DNA of 64,000 bases, taken from the NCBI RefSeq assembly GCF_003325475.1, contig NZ_CP029495.1, positions 3,844,001-3,908,000 of the forward strand, read 5' to 3'. The stretch comes from Chromobacterium phragmitis (GTDB taxonomy: Bacteria > Pseudomonadota > Gammaproteobacteria > Burkholderiales > Chromobacteriaceae). Each line of letters begins with the position of its first letter. Position 1 is the stretch's first letter. Both the position numbers and the translations under genes were made by a program. The notes below the pieces were generated by a model, which was not told the origin of the DNA, did no database searches, and saw only the letters and a list, made by a program, of their open reading frames with translations. Positions 1 to 10,313 of this stretch are shown piece by piece.

Positions 1-60
1 GACAGCCTGATCGCCGTGCTGGCGGTCAGCAACGCCCTGCGCGCGCTGGGCGGCATGTAA
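1..60 (+). CDS. cdsA: Phosphatidate cytidylyltransferase, C-terminal end (partial)
   Basis: Only the last 19 codons and a TAA stop are in the window; the gene starts upstream. The hydrophobic tail beginning DSLIAVLAVS fits the membrane-embedded end of CdsA, which makes CDP-diacylglycerol for phospholipid synthesis. The main argument is position: in Neisseriales and many proteobacteria cdsA lies directly before dxr and rseP, as here, 17 bp before dxr. The fragment alone is too short to prove the family. Confidence 0.65.
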   Translation, partial: DSLIAVLAVSNALRALGGM

Positions 61-77
61 TTCTGGAAAATATTGCC

Positions 78-1255
<1,178 letters not shown>

Positions 1256-1262
<7 letters not shown>

Positions 1263-2599
1263 CGCTGCTGGCTTTTCTGGCCGCCATCGGCCTGTTGGTG
1301 ACATTCCATGAATTGGGCCACTACTGGGTGGCCAAGCTGTGCGGCGTGCGGGTGCTGCGTTTTTCCATAGGCTTCGGCTCGCCGTTGCTGCGGTTTCGCC
1401 CCAAGGAAACGGAGTGGGTGGTCTGTCCGATTCCGCTGGGTGGCTATGTGAAGATGCTGGATGAGCGCGAGGGATTTGTCGATCCCGCCGAGCGCTCGCG
1501 CGCCTTCAACAACCAGCATGTGCTCAAGCGCATGGCCATCGTCGTGGCCGGCCCGTTGGCCAACCTGCTGCTGGCGGTGTTCCTGTACTGGGGCGTGATC
1601 GCCCAGGGCGTGCCGCAGCTGCGTCCGCTGGTGGGCACCGTCATTGAGCAGACGCCGGCCGCGGCCGCCGGCTTCAAGGAAGGCGACCGCATCCTGAGCG
1701 TGGCGGGCGACAAAGTGGCTAGCTGGCAGGATGTGCGCCTCTCCATCGTCGAGGCGGCGATGTCCGCTCCGCGGGTGGCGATGGAGGTGCAAGATGCGTC
1801 CGGCGCCAGAAAGCAGCGGACGATCGATGCGGGCCCTTTCGGCGAAAAGGCGCAGCAGGCGCTGCAACAGGGCGATCCCGGCCTGTCGCCCGCGCGTTTC
1901 TTGCTGGAAGTGGGCGCGTTGGAGGAGAAGGGCGTCGCGGCCAAGGCGGGACTCAAGGTGGGCGACAAGCTGCAGGCTGTGAATGGGGTAATGCTGCGAA
2001 GCTGGGAAGAGTGGGTGCACCTGGTGCGCAATAGTCCTGGCAAGGATTTGACCTTGCGCGTGGAGCGCGAAGGCAAGTCTCTGGACATCAAGCTGCGGCC
2101 GCAGGCCGTGACCCAGAACGACGAAGTGGTCGGCCGCATAGGCGTGGGGCCGGTGCCCGATCGCGCCTGGAGCGGCAAGCTGGCCTTCACGCAGCATTAC
2201 AACGCGATCGGCGCTTTCGCCGCGGCGTGGGCCAAAACCGGCGAGACTGCCTGGATGAGCGTCAAGTTCCTCGGCAATATGCTGATAGGCCGAGCCTCCC
2301 TGAACAACCTGTCGGGGCCGCTGACCATCGCCAATGTGGCGGGGCAGACCGCGCGCGAGGGTTTGACGCCGTATCTGGAATTCCTGGCCTTGATCAGTGT
2401 CAGCATAGGGGTGCTGAATCTGCTTCCCATACCGGTTCTGGATGGGGGCCACTTAATGTATTATGTCGCGGAGCTGGTCAGAGGTAAGCCCGTCAGCGAG
2501 CGGGCGCAATTGCTCGGACAAAAGATTGGTTTCATATTGCTGGCGTCTTTGATGGCTTTTGCCATGCTGAACGATTTCAGCCGCCTATTTGGGGGTTAA
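1256..2599 (+). CDS. rseP: Site-2 zinc metalloprotease RseP
   Basis: Inner-membrane intramembrane protease that cuts anti-sigma factors and signal-peptide remnants. 447 aa. The zinc motif HELGH is at residues 18-22 in the first transmembrane helix. Two PDZ-like periplasmic stretches follow (roughly 120-190 and 210-280), and the C-terminal helices carry the NLLPIPVLDGG motif that supplies the third zinc ligand. The ATG lies inside the end of dxr. It is followed 9 bp later by bamA, consistent with a sigma-E envelope-stress role next to the outer-membrane assembly gene. Confidence 0.97.
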
Positions 2600-2608
2600 T
2601 ACACACCT

Positions 2609-4903
2609 ATGAAATTGAAGCGACTCGCAGTAGCCGCAATGGGCCTGACCATGGCCTCGGTTGCCATGGCTGCAGATCCGTTTGTGATCAAGGATATTCG
2701 CGTTGAAGGCCTGCAGCGTACCGAGCCGGGCACGGTCTTCAACTACCTGCCGGTCAAGGTGGGCGACACATTCACCGACGCCAAGGGCAAGGAGGCGATC
2801 AAGGCCTTGTTCGGCACCGGCTTCTTCAACGACGTGCGGGTGGAAAGCCGCGGCGCCACGCTGATCGTCACCGTGGCCGAGCGCCCGGTGATCACCCAGC
2901 TCAACATCAACGGCGCCAAGGAATTCAGCAAGGATCAGCTGAAAAAGGCGCTGAAGGACAACGGCTTCGCCGAGTCGCTGATCTTCGACCAAGCGCTGCT
3001 CGACGGCGCGGTCCAGGAGTTGAAGCGCCAGTATTACAGCCGCGGCAAGTATTCGGTTGAGATCACGCCCGCCGTCACCAAGCTGGAACGCAACCGCGTG
3101 GCGGTGACGCTGGACATCAACGAAGGCGTGACCGCGCGCATCAAGGAAATCCGCATCGTCGGCGCCAGCGCGTTCTCGCAGTCCAAGCTGCTGGACGAAT
3201 TCAGCCTGACCACCGGCGGCTGGATGTCCTGGATCACCAAGGACGACCAGTACTCCAAGCAGAAGTTGACCGGCGATCTGGAAAAGCTGAAGGCTTTCTA
3301 CCAGAACCAGGGCTATATGGAGTTCGGCATCGACTCTTCCCAGGTGTCGATCAGCGCCGACAAGAAGGACATGTTCCTGATCATCAACGTGCACGAGGGC
3401 AAGAAGTACACGGTGTCCGACGTGCGCCTGGCCGGCGACCTGAAGGTGCCGGAGGCGGAGTTGCGCCAATTGCTGCAGGTGAAGCGCGGCGATACCTTCA
3501 ACAACGAGAAGGTGACCGAGTCGGTGAAGGCGCTGAGCGACCGGCTGGGCAACGAGGGCTACGCCTTCGCCAACGTCAACGTGCTGCCGGACATCGACCG
3601 GGAGAAGCAGACCGCCGCCTTCACTTTCTTCGTCGATCCGGGCCGCAAGACCTATGTCCGCCGCGTCAACGTGGCCGGCAACAGCAAAACCCGAGACGAA
3701 GTGATCCGCCGCGAGCTGCGCCAATTGGAGGGCGCGCCGTACAACGCCGCCAACGTCAAGCGCAGCAAGGAGCGGTTGGAGTTGCTGGGCTATTTCGAGG
3801 ACGTCAACGTCGAGACCCCGGCGGTGACCGACGCGCCGGACCAGGTGGACATGAACATCAGCCTGAAGGAACGCTCCACCGGCAGCATCTCGGGCAGCCT
3901 GGGCTATGTGCAGGGCGAGGGCCTGGTGCTGGGCGCCAACATCTCACAGAGCAATATCTTCGGCTCCGGCAAGTACATGTCGCTGGGCATGTCCACCGGC
4001 AAGGTAAACAAGAACTACTCGCTGTCGTTCACGGATCCCTACTTCACGCCGGACGGCGTCAGCCTGGGTTACGACCTGTACAATCGCGTCTACAACCCGG
4101 ACGCCACCTCGATCTCCGCCTACAAGACCAGCACCACTGGCGCCGACGTGCGATTCGGCGTGCCGATCACCGAGTACGACCGAATCAACTTCACGCTGGG
4201 CGCAGAGCAGACCAGCATCACCACTTACGACAACAGTCCTCAGCAGTACAAGGACTTCGTCAACAAGTACGGCAGCAAGAACAACACCGTGCTGGGCACC
4301 GTGGGCTGGGGCCGCGATACCCGCGACAGCGCGCTGTGGCCGACGCGCGGCGCCAGCATCCGCGTCAACGCCGACTTCGGCCTGCCGGGCGGCACCTTGC
4401 AGTACTACAGCCTGACGCATCAGCAGACCTGGTTCTTCCCGCTGTCCAAGGACTTCACGCTGATGCTGAACGGCGAGTTGGGCTATGCTGACGGCTATGG
4501 CAAGACCAAGGAGCTGCCGTTCTTCAAGAACTTCTACCTGGGCGGCTTGGGCTCGGTTCGCGGTTACGATAGCAGCAGCATCGGTCCGCGCGACTCCAGC
4601 GACAACTATATCGGCGGCAACCGCAAAGCGGTGGCCAACGCCGAAATCTTGTTCCCTTTCCCGGGAATGAAGGACAACAAGTCGCTGCGCGCCAGCCTGT
4701 TCTTCGACGCCGGCACACTGTGGAACACCAACTGGAAGGATACGCCGAGCTCCGCCAGCGACGGTCTCCGTTACTCGGCGGGTCTGGCGCTGACCTGGCT
4801 GTCGCCGATGGGCCCGATGAAATTCAGTATCGCCAATCCGCTGAAGAAAGAGACCGGCGACAAGCTGCAGCGCTTCCAGTTCCAGCTGGGCGCCGCGTTC
4901 TAA
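2609..4903 (+). CDS. bamA: Outer membrane protein assembly factor BamA
   Basis: Central subunit of the BAM complex that folds and inserts beta-barrel proteins into the outer membrane. 764 aa. A Sec signal peptide ends near AMA-A (residue 21-22). Five POTRA repeats follow (about 23-425), then a 16-strand barrel. The conserved barrel loop reads SVRGYDSSS (canonical VRGF/VRGY), and the protein ends in aromatic F (LGAAF), the usual C-terminal signal for barrel assembly. It stands between rseP and skp, as in most Gram-negatives. Confidence 0.98.
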   Translation: MKLKRLAVAAMGLTMASVAMAADPFVIKDIRVEGLQRTEPGTVFNYLPVKVGDTFTDAKGKEAIKALFGTGFFNDVRVESRGATLIVTVAERPVITQLNINGAKEFSKDQLKKALKDNGFAESLIFDQALLDGAVQELKRQYYSRGKYSVEITPAVTKLERNRVAVTLDINEGVTARIKEIRIVGASAFSQSKLLDEFSLTTGGWMSWITKDDQYSKQKLTGDLEKLKAFYQNQGYMEFGIDSSQVSISADKKDMFLIINVHEGKKYTVSDVRLAGDLKVPEAELRQLLQVKRGDTFNNEKVTESVKALSDRLGNEGYAFANVNVLPDIDREKQTAAFTFFVDPGRKTYVRRVNVAGNSKTRDEVIRRELRQLEGAPYNAANVKRSKERLELLGYFEDVNVETPAVTDAPDQVDMNISLKERSTGSISGSLGYVQGEGLVLGANISQSNIFGSGKYMSLGMSTGKVNKNYSLSFTDPYFTPDGVSLGYDLYNRVYNPDATSISAYKTSTTGADVRFGVPITEYDRINFTLGAEQTSITTYDNSPQQYKDFVNKYGSKNNTVLGTVGWGRDTRDSALWPTRGASIRVNADFGLPGGTLQYYSLTHQQTWFFPLSKDFTLMLNGELGYADGYGKTKELPFFKNFYLGGLGSVRGYDSSSIGPRDSSDNYIGGNRKAVANAEILFPFPGMKDNKSLRASLFFDAGTLWNTNWKDTPSSASDGLRYSAGLALTWLSPMGPMKFSIANPLKKETGDKLQRFQFQLGAAF

Positions 4904-4920
4904 CCTTACGGGATGAGATC

Positions 4921-5406
4921 ATGAAAGCATGGAAATGGTGGCTGGCGGCGTTGAGCGTGGCGGCGCTGCCCGCGCACGCCGCCGACTTCAAGCTGGGCTT
5001 CGTCAACATCGAGCGCATCTATCGCGAGGCGGGCGCGTCCATCGCCATCTACAAGAAGCTGGACAAGGAGTTCGCCGGCCGCCGCGACGAATTGAAGAAG
5101 ATGGAGACGCGGGCCAAGGATTTGGAGTCCCAGTTGGCCAAGAACAGCCTGTCGCCGGATGATCGCAAGCGATTCGAGCGCGAGTACGCGAGCCTGGATC
5201 GCGATTATCGCGCCAAGTCGCGAGAGCTGGCCGAGGACTACAACCAGCGCCGCAACGAGGAGTTCGCCGGCGTGACCGAGCGGGCCAACCGCATGGTCAA
5301 GGACATCGCCCAGCGCGAGAACTATGATCTGATTCTGCAAGATGCGGTGTACATCAATCCCAAGTTCGATCTGACGCCGCAAGTGCTGAAAGAGCTGGAC
5401 AAGTAA
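4921..5406 (+). CDS. skp: Periplasmic chaperone Skp/OmpH
   Basis: 161-aa periplasmic holdase that carries unfolded outer-membrane proteins to BAM. The start at 4921 was chosen because it gives a Sec signal peptide (basic MKAWKWW, hydrophobic core, cleavage after AHA). An upstream in-frame extension would run back into bamA and remove the signal. The mature protein begins DFKLGFVNIERIYRE and has long charged heptad-like helices (about 40-125), typical of the Skp tentacles. 17 bp downstream of bamA; a terminator-like hairpin follows. Confidence 0.93.
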   Translation: MKAWKWWLAALSVAALPAHAADFKLGFVNIERIYREAGASIAIYKKLDKEFAGRRDELKKMETRAKDLESQLAKNSLSPDDRKRFEREYASLDRDYRAKSRELAEDYNQRRNEEFAGVTERANRMVKDIAQRENYDLILQDAVYINPKFDLTPQVLKELDK

Positions 5407-5426
5407 TCGTCAACCGTTACCGGAGT

Positions 5427-5454
5427 AAGCCGACCCCGGGTCGGCTTTGTTTTT
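5427..5454 (+). terminator. Intrinsic terminator/attenuator between skp and lpxD
   Basis: An 8-bp stem, AAGCCGAC (5427-5434) with GTCGGCTT (5440-5447), encloses a 5-nt loop and runs into TGTTTTTG. It has the form of a rho-independent terminator but ends 1-2 nt before the lpxD ATG at 5456, inside an otherwise tight operon. Partial termination or an attenuator is inferred. Confidence 0.75.
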
Positions 5455-5455
5455 G

Positions 5456-6502
5456 ATGTCCTACACACTCGCATACATTGTTGAGCAACTGGGCGGCGAG
5501 CTGCGCGGCCCGGATCTCGCCGTCGCCAGGCTGGCTCCGCTGGAAAGCGCGGCGGCTGCCGAGATCGCCTTCGTCGCCAGCGCCAAGTTCCGTCGCCAGA
5601 TGCTGGCAAGCTCGGCTGGCGCGCTGATCGTCACCGAGGCGCTGGCGGCCGAGTTGCCGGAGCGATCGTTGATCGTGGCCGCCGATCCCTATCTCTATTT
5701 CGCGCGGCTGGCCACCTTGTTCCATCCGCCGAAAGCGCCGCGCGCCGGCATCCATCCCAGCGCGGCGGTGGGCGAGGGCTGCAGCATCGCGGCCAGCAGC
5801 GAGATCGCGGCCAACGCCACCATCGGCGACAACGTCGTCATCGGCGAGCGTTGCCGCATCCTGCCCGGCGTGGTGGTGGGCGACGGCTGCCGGATCGGCG
5901 ACGACGTCACGCTTTACCCCAACGTCACCGTCTACCATGGCTGCGTGATCGGCAACCGCGTCGGCGTGCACTCCGGCAGCGTGATCGGCGGCGATGGCTT
6001 CGGCCTGGCCTGGGACAAGGACCATTGGTTCAAGATTCCGCAAACCGGCCGCGTGGTGTTGGAGGATGACGTCGAGATCGGCGCCAACACCACGGTGGAC
6101 CGCGGCGCGCTGGTTGACACCGTGATCCGCAAGGGCGCCAAGATAGACAATCTGGTGCAGATTGCCCATAACGTGGAAATCGGCGAGCATACCGCCATTG
6201 CCGGCTGCGTCGGCATCGCCGGCAGCACCAAGATAGGCGCGCGCTGCACCGTGGGCGGCGCGGCGATGTTCGTCGGCCACATCGAAGTGGCGGACCGCAC
6301 TCATATCGGCGGCGGCACCCTGGTGTCGAAATCGATCAAGGAGGCCGGCACTTACGCGTCCTCCTACCCATTGCAAAGCATGAAGGACTGGCTGTCCAAC
6401 GCTGTCCACGTGCGCCATCTGGATGATTTCGCCAAGCGCGTGAAGCAGCTTGAGCGGGAACTGGAAACACTGAAAAAATCGAAGGAAGAACCTCATGAGT
6501 GA
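5456..6502 (+). CDS. lpxD: UDP-3-O-acylglucosamine N-acyltransferase LpxD
   Basis: Third enzyme of lipid A synthesis; adds the N-linked hydroxyacyl chain from acyl-ACP. 348 aa from the ATG at 5456; an upstream TTG in the same frame lies inside the terminator hairpin and was rejected. An N-terminal uridine-binding domain (about 1-100) is followed by left-handed beta-helix hexapeptide repeats (I/V-G-x-x-x-x). The catalytic histidine region is IAHNVEIGEH. No clear Shine-Dalgarno lies outside the hairpin. The last 8 bp overlap fabZ. Confidence 0.96.
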   Translation: MSYTLAYIVEQLGGELRGPDLAVARLAPLESAAAAEIAFVASAKFRRQMLASSAGALIVTEALAAELPERSLIVAADPYLYFARLATLFHPPKAPRAGIHPSAAVGEGCSIAASSEIAANATIGDNVVIGERCRILPGVVVGDGCRIGDDVTLYPNVTVYHGCVIGNRVGVHSGSVIGGDGFGLAWDKDHWFKIPQTGRVVLEDDVEIGANTTVDRGALVDTVIRKGAKIDNLVQIAHNVEIGEHTAIAGCVGIAGSTKIGARCTVGGAAMFVGHIEVADRTHIGGGTLVSKSIKEAGTYASSYPLQSMKDWLSNAVHVRHLDDFAKRVKQLERELETLKKSKEEPHE

Positions 6503-6947
6503 ACACGCTGTCTCGATCGATGTCCGCGAGATCATGCGCTGCCTGCCGCATCGTTATCCGTTCCTGCTGGTTGACCGCGTCACCGAGCTGGAGCCCAATG
6601 TGCGCATAAAGGCGCTGAAGAACGTCACCATCAACGAGCCGTTCTTCGTCGGCCATTTTGAGCAATATCCGGTGATGCCGGGCGTGCTGATCATCGAGGC
6701 GCTGGCCCAGGCCGCAGGCATCCTGGCGATCAAGAGCCAGGGCGAGCGTTCGGAGAACGAGCTGTACTTCTTTGTCGGCATCGACAATGCCCGCTTCAAG
6801 CGCCAGGTGGTGCCGGGCGACCAACTGGTGTTCGAAGTGTCGCAGATGACCGTCAAGCGCGGCATCGGCAAGTACGCCGCCCGCGCGCTGGTGGACGGCC
6901 AGGTGGCCTGCGAGGCCGAAATCATGTGCGCCCGCCGCGAGGTGTGA
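6495..6947 (+). CDS. fabZ: 3-hydroxyacyl-ACP dehydratase FabZ
   Basis: Hot-dog-fold dehydratase of type II fatty acid synthesis. 150 aa, normal length. HRYPFLLVDR opens the fold, and the catalytic His sits in GHF, followed by PVMPGVLIIEALAQ with the catalytic Glu. The gene overlaps lpxD and is 2 bp from lpxA. This lpxD-fabZ-lpxA order lets the cell balance use of the shared hydroxyacyl-ACP pool between phospholipid and lipid A. Confidence 0.98.
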   Translation: MSEHAVSIDVREIMRCLPHRYPFLLVDRVTELEPNVRIKALKNVTINEPFFVGHFEQYPVMPGVLIIEALAQAAGILAIKSQGERSENELYFFVGIDNARFKRQVVPGDQLVFEVSQMTVKRGIGKYAARALVDGQVACEAEIMCARREV

Positions 6948-6949
6948 AC

Positions 6950-7726
6950 ATGGCCATCCATCCGACCGCAATCGTAGACCCGAAGGCGCGGATCGCCGAC
7001 GACGTCGAAATCGGCGCGTATTCCATCATCGGCCCGAACGTCAGCATCGGCGCCGGCAGCTGGGTGGGCCCGCACGTGGTGATCGAAGGCCATACCAGCA
7101 TCGGCAAAAACAACCGCATCTTTCAGTTCTGCTCGCTGGGCGCGATTCCGCAGGACCTGAAGTACGCCGGCGAGCCGACGCGGCTGGAAATCGGCGACAA
7201 CAACACCATCCGCGAATTTTGCACCTTCAATACCGGCACGGTGCAGGACGGCGGCGTCACTCGCATCGGCAGCGACAACTGGATCATGGCCTATGTGCAC
7301 ATCGCGCATGATTGCCAGGTCGGCAACCACATCATCTTGGCCAATAACGCCACTTTGGCTGGCCATGTCCGTCTCGGCGACTGGGTGTTCCTGGGCGGCT
7401 TCACCAGCGTGCATCAGTTCGTCATCGTCGGCGAGCACGCGATGACGGCGTTCGCCAGCGCCGTGGCGCAGGACATTCCGGCCTACGTGACGGCGCACGG
7501 CAACCGCGCGGTGCCGTCCGGCATCAACGCCGAAGGGATGAAGCGCCGCGGATTCACGCCCGAGCAGATTCGGCGCGTGCGCAACGCTTACAAAACCCTG
7601 TACCGCCAGGGTTTGAGTTACGACGAAGCCAAGGCCGCCATTCTGGCCGAGGCCGGCGAAGGCCATGCCGAGCTGGAGCCGTTCGTGCGTTTCTTTGATC
7701 AATCGGCGCGAGGCATCATCCGCTGA
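6950..7726 (+). CDS. lpxA: UDP-N-acetylglucosamine acyltransferase LpxA
   Basis: First enzyme of lipid A synthesis (3-O-acylation of UDP-GlcNAc). 258 aa from ATG 6950, close to the roughly 260 usual; a longer in-frame reading begins inside fabZ and was rejected. It begins MAIHPTAIVDP and has about nine hexapeptide repeats forming the beta-helix. The catalytic His lies in VHIAHDCQVG, the acyl-chain ruler segment is FTSVHQFVIVG, and a helical C-terminal domain contains RRVRNAYKTLYR. Confidence 0.97.
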   Translation: MAIHPTAIVDPKARIADDVEIGAYSIIGPNVSIGAGSWVGPHVVIEGHTSIGKNNRIFQFCSLGAIPQDLKYAGEPTRLEIGDNNTIREFCTFNTGTVQDGGVTRIGSDNWIMAYVHIAHDCQVGNHIILANNATLAGHVRLGDWVFLGGFTSVHQFVIVGEHAMTAFASAVAQDIPAYVTAHGNRAVPSGINAEGMKRRGFTPEQIRRVRNAYKTLYRQGLSYDEAKAAILAEAGEGHAELEPFVRFFDQSARGIIR

Positions 7727-7730
7727 GCTT

Positions 7731-8903
7731 ATGGGCGATCAACTGTTCAAGCGCAAGGGGGCCTTGAAGGTTGCCATGGTGGCTGGAGAGGCTTCCGGCG
7801 ACCTGCTGGCCGCCCATCTGATGGACGCGCTGCGCGCGCACCGCAGCGATATCGAATTCGCCGGCATCGGCGGCCCGCGGATGGAGGCCAGGGGCTTCCG
7901 CAGCATGGTGCCGCAGGAGAAGCTGGCGGTGCGCGGCTATTCCGAGGTGCTGAAAAGCCTGCCCGAGTTGCTGAAGATCCGCCGCCAATTGCGCGAGCAG
8001 CTGTTGGCGGAGCGGCCGGATGTATTCATAGGCGTGGATGCGCCCGATTTCAATCTGGGCCTGGAGGCCGGGCTGAAGAAGGGCGGCATTCCCACCGTGC
8101 ACTACGTCAGCCCGTCGATCTGGGCCTGGCGGCCGGAGCGCATCCAGAAGATAGGCCGCGCGGCCAACCATGTGCTGTGCCTGTTTCCGATGGAGCCGCC
8201 GCTGTATCGCCAGGCCGGGGTGCCGGTGACCTATGTCGGCCATCCTTTGGCCAGCGAGATTCCGCTGGAGCCTGACCGGGAGGCGATGCGCGACCAGCTG
8301 GGATTGCCGCAGAACGTGCCGGTGTTCACGCTGATGCCGGGCAGCCGCCAGAGCGAGCTGGAGTACATGGCACCGATCTATCTGGACACGGCGCGCCTGC
8401 TGCTGAGGCAGTATCCGGACGCTCAATTCCTGGTGCCGCTGGCTACCCGCGCCACCATGGATCAGTTCGAGCTGATGCTGTACCGCTGCAAGGCGCGCGA
8501 CCTGCCTATCCGTAGGCTGTTCGGCCATGCGCAAATGGCGACTATCGCCAGCGACGTGGTGCTGGTCACCAGCGGCACGGCGACGCTGGAGGTGGCGCTG
8601 ACCAAGCGGCCGATGGTGATCAGCTACAAGCTGTCCGCCTTCACCTATCGGCTGGTCAAGCGCAAGATCCGGCTGCCGTACGTCGGCTTGCCCAATATCC
8701 TGTGCGGCCGATTCGTGGTGCCGGAGCTGCTGCAGAAGCAAGCCACGCCGCAGAAGCTGGCGGAAGAGATGCAGCGTTTGTTCACAGACGCGAATGCCCG
8801 CGCCGACATGAACAAGGCCTTCACCGAGCTGCACTTGTCGCTGCGGCAGGACACGGCCAATCGCGCGGCGCGCGCGGTGCTGGAAGTGGCGCGATGCCAT
8901 TAG
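7731..8903 (+). CDS. lpxB: Lipid-A-disaccharide synthase LpxB
   Basis: GT19 membrane-associated glycosyltransferase that joins lipid X and UDP-diacylglucosamine. 390 aa from the ATG at 7731, 4 bp after lpxA; reading farther upstream enters lpxA. Motifs: VAGEASGDLLAAHL near the N-terminus, FIGVDAPDFNL, the nucleotide-binding MPGSRQSEL, and TSGTATLEVAL. The final 10 bp overlap rnhB. Confidence 0.97.
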   Translation: MGDQLFKRKGALKVAMVAGEASGDLLAAHLMDALRAHRSDIEFAGIGGPRMEARGFRSMVPQEKLAVRGYSEVLKSLPELLKIRRQLREQLLAERPDVFIGVDAPDFNLGLEAGLKKGGIPTVHYVSPSIWAWRPERIQKIGRAANHVLCLFPMEPPLYRQAGVPVTYVGHPLASEIPLEPDREAMRDQLGLPQNVPVFTLMPGSRQSELEYMAPIYLDTARLLLRQYPDAQFLVPLATRATMDQFELMLYRCKARDLPIRRLFGHAQMATIASDVVLVTSGTATLEVALTKRPMVISYKLSAFTYRLVKRKIRLPYVGLPNILCGRFVVPELLQKQATPQKLAEEMQRLFTDANARADMNKAFTELHLSLRQDTANRAARAVLEVARCH

Positions 8904-9493
8904 GCCGACGGCATGTCGCCGGGGTGGACGAGGCGGGCCGGGGGCCGTTGGCCGGCGTCGTGTTCGCCGCGGCGGTCATCCTTGACCCCGACAAGCCCAT
9001 CGCGGGCTTGGCCGACTCCAAGGTGCTGAGCGAGGCCAAGCGCGACGCGCTGGCTGAGTTGATCAAGCGCGACGCGCTGGCCTGGTGCATCGCCAGCGCC
9101 AGCGTCGACGAAATCGACAAGCTCAACATTCTGCACGCCACCATGCTGGCCATGACGCGGGCGGTGGAGGGTTTGCCGACGCGTCCAGATCTGGCGCAGA
9201 TAGACGGCAACCGCGTGCCCAAGCACTTACCGGTGCCGGGGGAGGCCATCGTCAAGGGCGACGCCAAGGTGGCGGCCATCTCCGCAGCGTCCATCCTGGC
9301 CAAGACCGCGCGCGACGCGGAGCTGGTGGCGCTGGACGCGCTGCATCCGCAGTACGGTTTCGCCCGCCACAAGGGCTATCCTACCGCCGAGCACCTGGCC
9401 GCCATCGAAGCTCACGGCGTGTTGCCGGCGCACCGCAAGACCTTCGGCCCGGTCAAGGCCTGGCTGGCCAGCCATCAGGGAAGCCTGTTCTGA
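8894..9493 (+). CDS. rnhB: Ribonuclease HII
   Basis: Removes ribonucleotides and RNA primers from DNA. 199 aa from ATG 8894, which overlaps lpxB by 10 bp. The start gives the usual short lead into VAGVDEAGRGPLAG, with the first acidic metal ligands D and E. Further conserved parts are LADSKVLSEAKR, QIDGN and the C-terminal GYPTAEH. Upstream in-frame codons belong to lpxB. rnhB closes the lipid A operon in many betaproteobacteria. Confidence 0.97.
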   Translation: MPLGRRHVAGVDEAGRGPLAGVVFAAAVILDPDKPIAGLADSKVLSEAKRDALAELIKRDALAWCIASASVDEIDKLNILHATMLAMTRAVEGLPTRPDLAQIDGNRVPKHLPVPGEAIVKGDAKVAAISAASILAKTARDAELVALDALHPQYGFARHKGYPTAEHLAAIEAHGVLPAHRKTFGPVKAWLASHQGSLF

Positions 9494-9494
9494 C

Positions 9495-9998
9495 ATGGCG
9501 GAGCAAGACGGCAAGCGCTGTTTCCCGCCGGTGGCGGATGGCCGGACCCGGCTGTTGATCCTGGGATCGCTGCCTGGCGACGCGTCGTTGGCCGCCGGCC
9601 AGTATTACGCTCACCCGCGCAATCAGTTCTGGCGTCTGCTGGGCGAGTTGTTGGGCAAGGATTTGCCCCCGTTGCCTTATGAGGCGCGCCTGGCAGCTTT
9701 GCGCGAGTCCGGCGTGGGCCTGTGGGACGTTGTGGCGCAGGCGAGCCGCAAGGGCAGCCTGGACGCCGACTTGCGCGATATCCGGCATAACGATTTGAGC
9801 GACTTCGCCGCCAGCCTGCCGTCGTTGCGGGCGGTGGCTTTCAACGGCGCGGCAGCCGCCAGGGCGGAAACGCAGCTGGCTGGTCTGGACCTTGCCGTTG
9901 CGCGTTTGCCTTCGTCCAGTCCGGCGCATACGTTGGCTTACGAGGCAAAACTTGCGGTCTGGCGCCAATTGGAACGATATTTAGACTTGTCAGCGTAA
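9495..9998 (+). CDS. DNA-deoxyinosine glycosylase (UDG family 6, Mug-like fold)
   Basis: 167-aa base-excision repair glycosylase of the UDG fold. LILGSLPGDASL followed by QYYAHPRNQFW matches the motif 1 region of the family 6 hypoxanthine-DNA glycosylases, which remove deaminated adenine. The C-terminal motif SSSPAHT corresponds to the usual SPA/HPS loop. Starts 1 bp after rnhB, so it is probably co-transcribed. The substrate (hypoxanthine rather than uracil) is inferred from the motif pattern only. Confidence 0.85.
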   Translation: MAEQDGKRCFPPVADGRTRLLILGSLPGDASLAAGQYYAHPRNQFWRLLGELLGKDLPPLPYEARLAALRESGVGLWDVVAQASRKGSLDADLRDIRHNDLSDFAASLPSLRAVAFNGAAAARAETQLAGLDLAVARLPSSSPAHTLAYEAKLAVWRQLERYLDLSA

Positions 9999-10024
9999 TT
10001 TCGCACCCAGCCGGAGGGTTGCCG

Positions 10025-10240
10025 ATGAACCGTTATTGCATCTGGTTTGTCACCACGGACGACAGCGTGATGCGTCGCGCGGAAGTCGCCATCAATGGCG
10101 TGATCCACAGCCATCAGGTGCTGGAGGAGATCGAAGGGCAATTGGCGGGGGAGTGCGGTTTGAGCCAGGTGATGATAGTCGACTGGAAGCGCTTCGAAAC
10201 GCCTGAACAGGACGGCGGCCGGCTGGTTCGGGTGGCCTGA
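10025..10240 (+). CDS. Small conserved-looking protein of unknown function
   Basis: 71 aa from ATG 10025, with a good ribosome site (GGAGGG, 10013-10018) 6 bp before it; a TTG 6 bp upstream is less likely. Predicted alpha/beta and soluble, no signal peptide or membrane segment. Recognisable only as MNRYCIWFVTTDD at the N-terminus and MIVDWKRFE in the middle. Same strand and close behind the glycosylase, so it may end the operon. I do not recognise the family. Confidence 0.6.
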   Translation: MNRYCIWFVTTDDSVMRRAEVAINGVIHSHQVLEEIEGQLAGECGLSQVMIVDWKRFETPEQDGGRLVRVA

Positions 10241-10313
10241 TGTCCGGACGGATGCCCGACCTTGGCCGCGTCTTCGGCCGGACGTCCAGCATGCAGCCTG
10301 TCCTGGGCCGCCG

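Noticed and set aside
10241..10313. GGCCG/CGGCC hairpin between convergent genes as a terminator
   Set aside because: Short stem and no T-tract on either strand.
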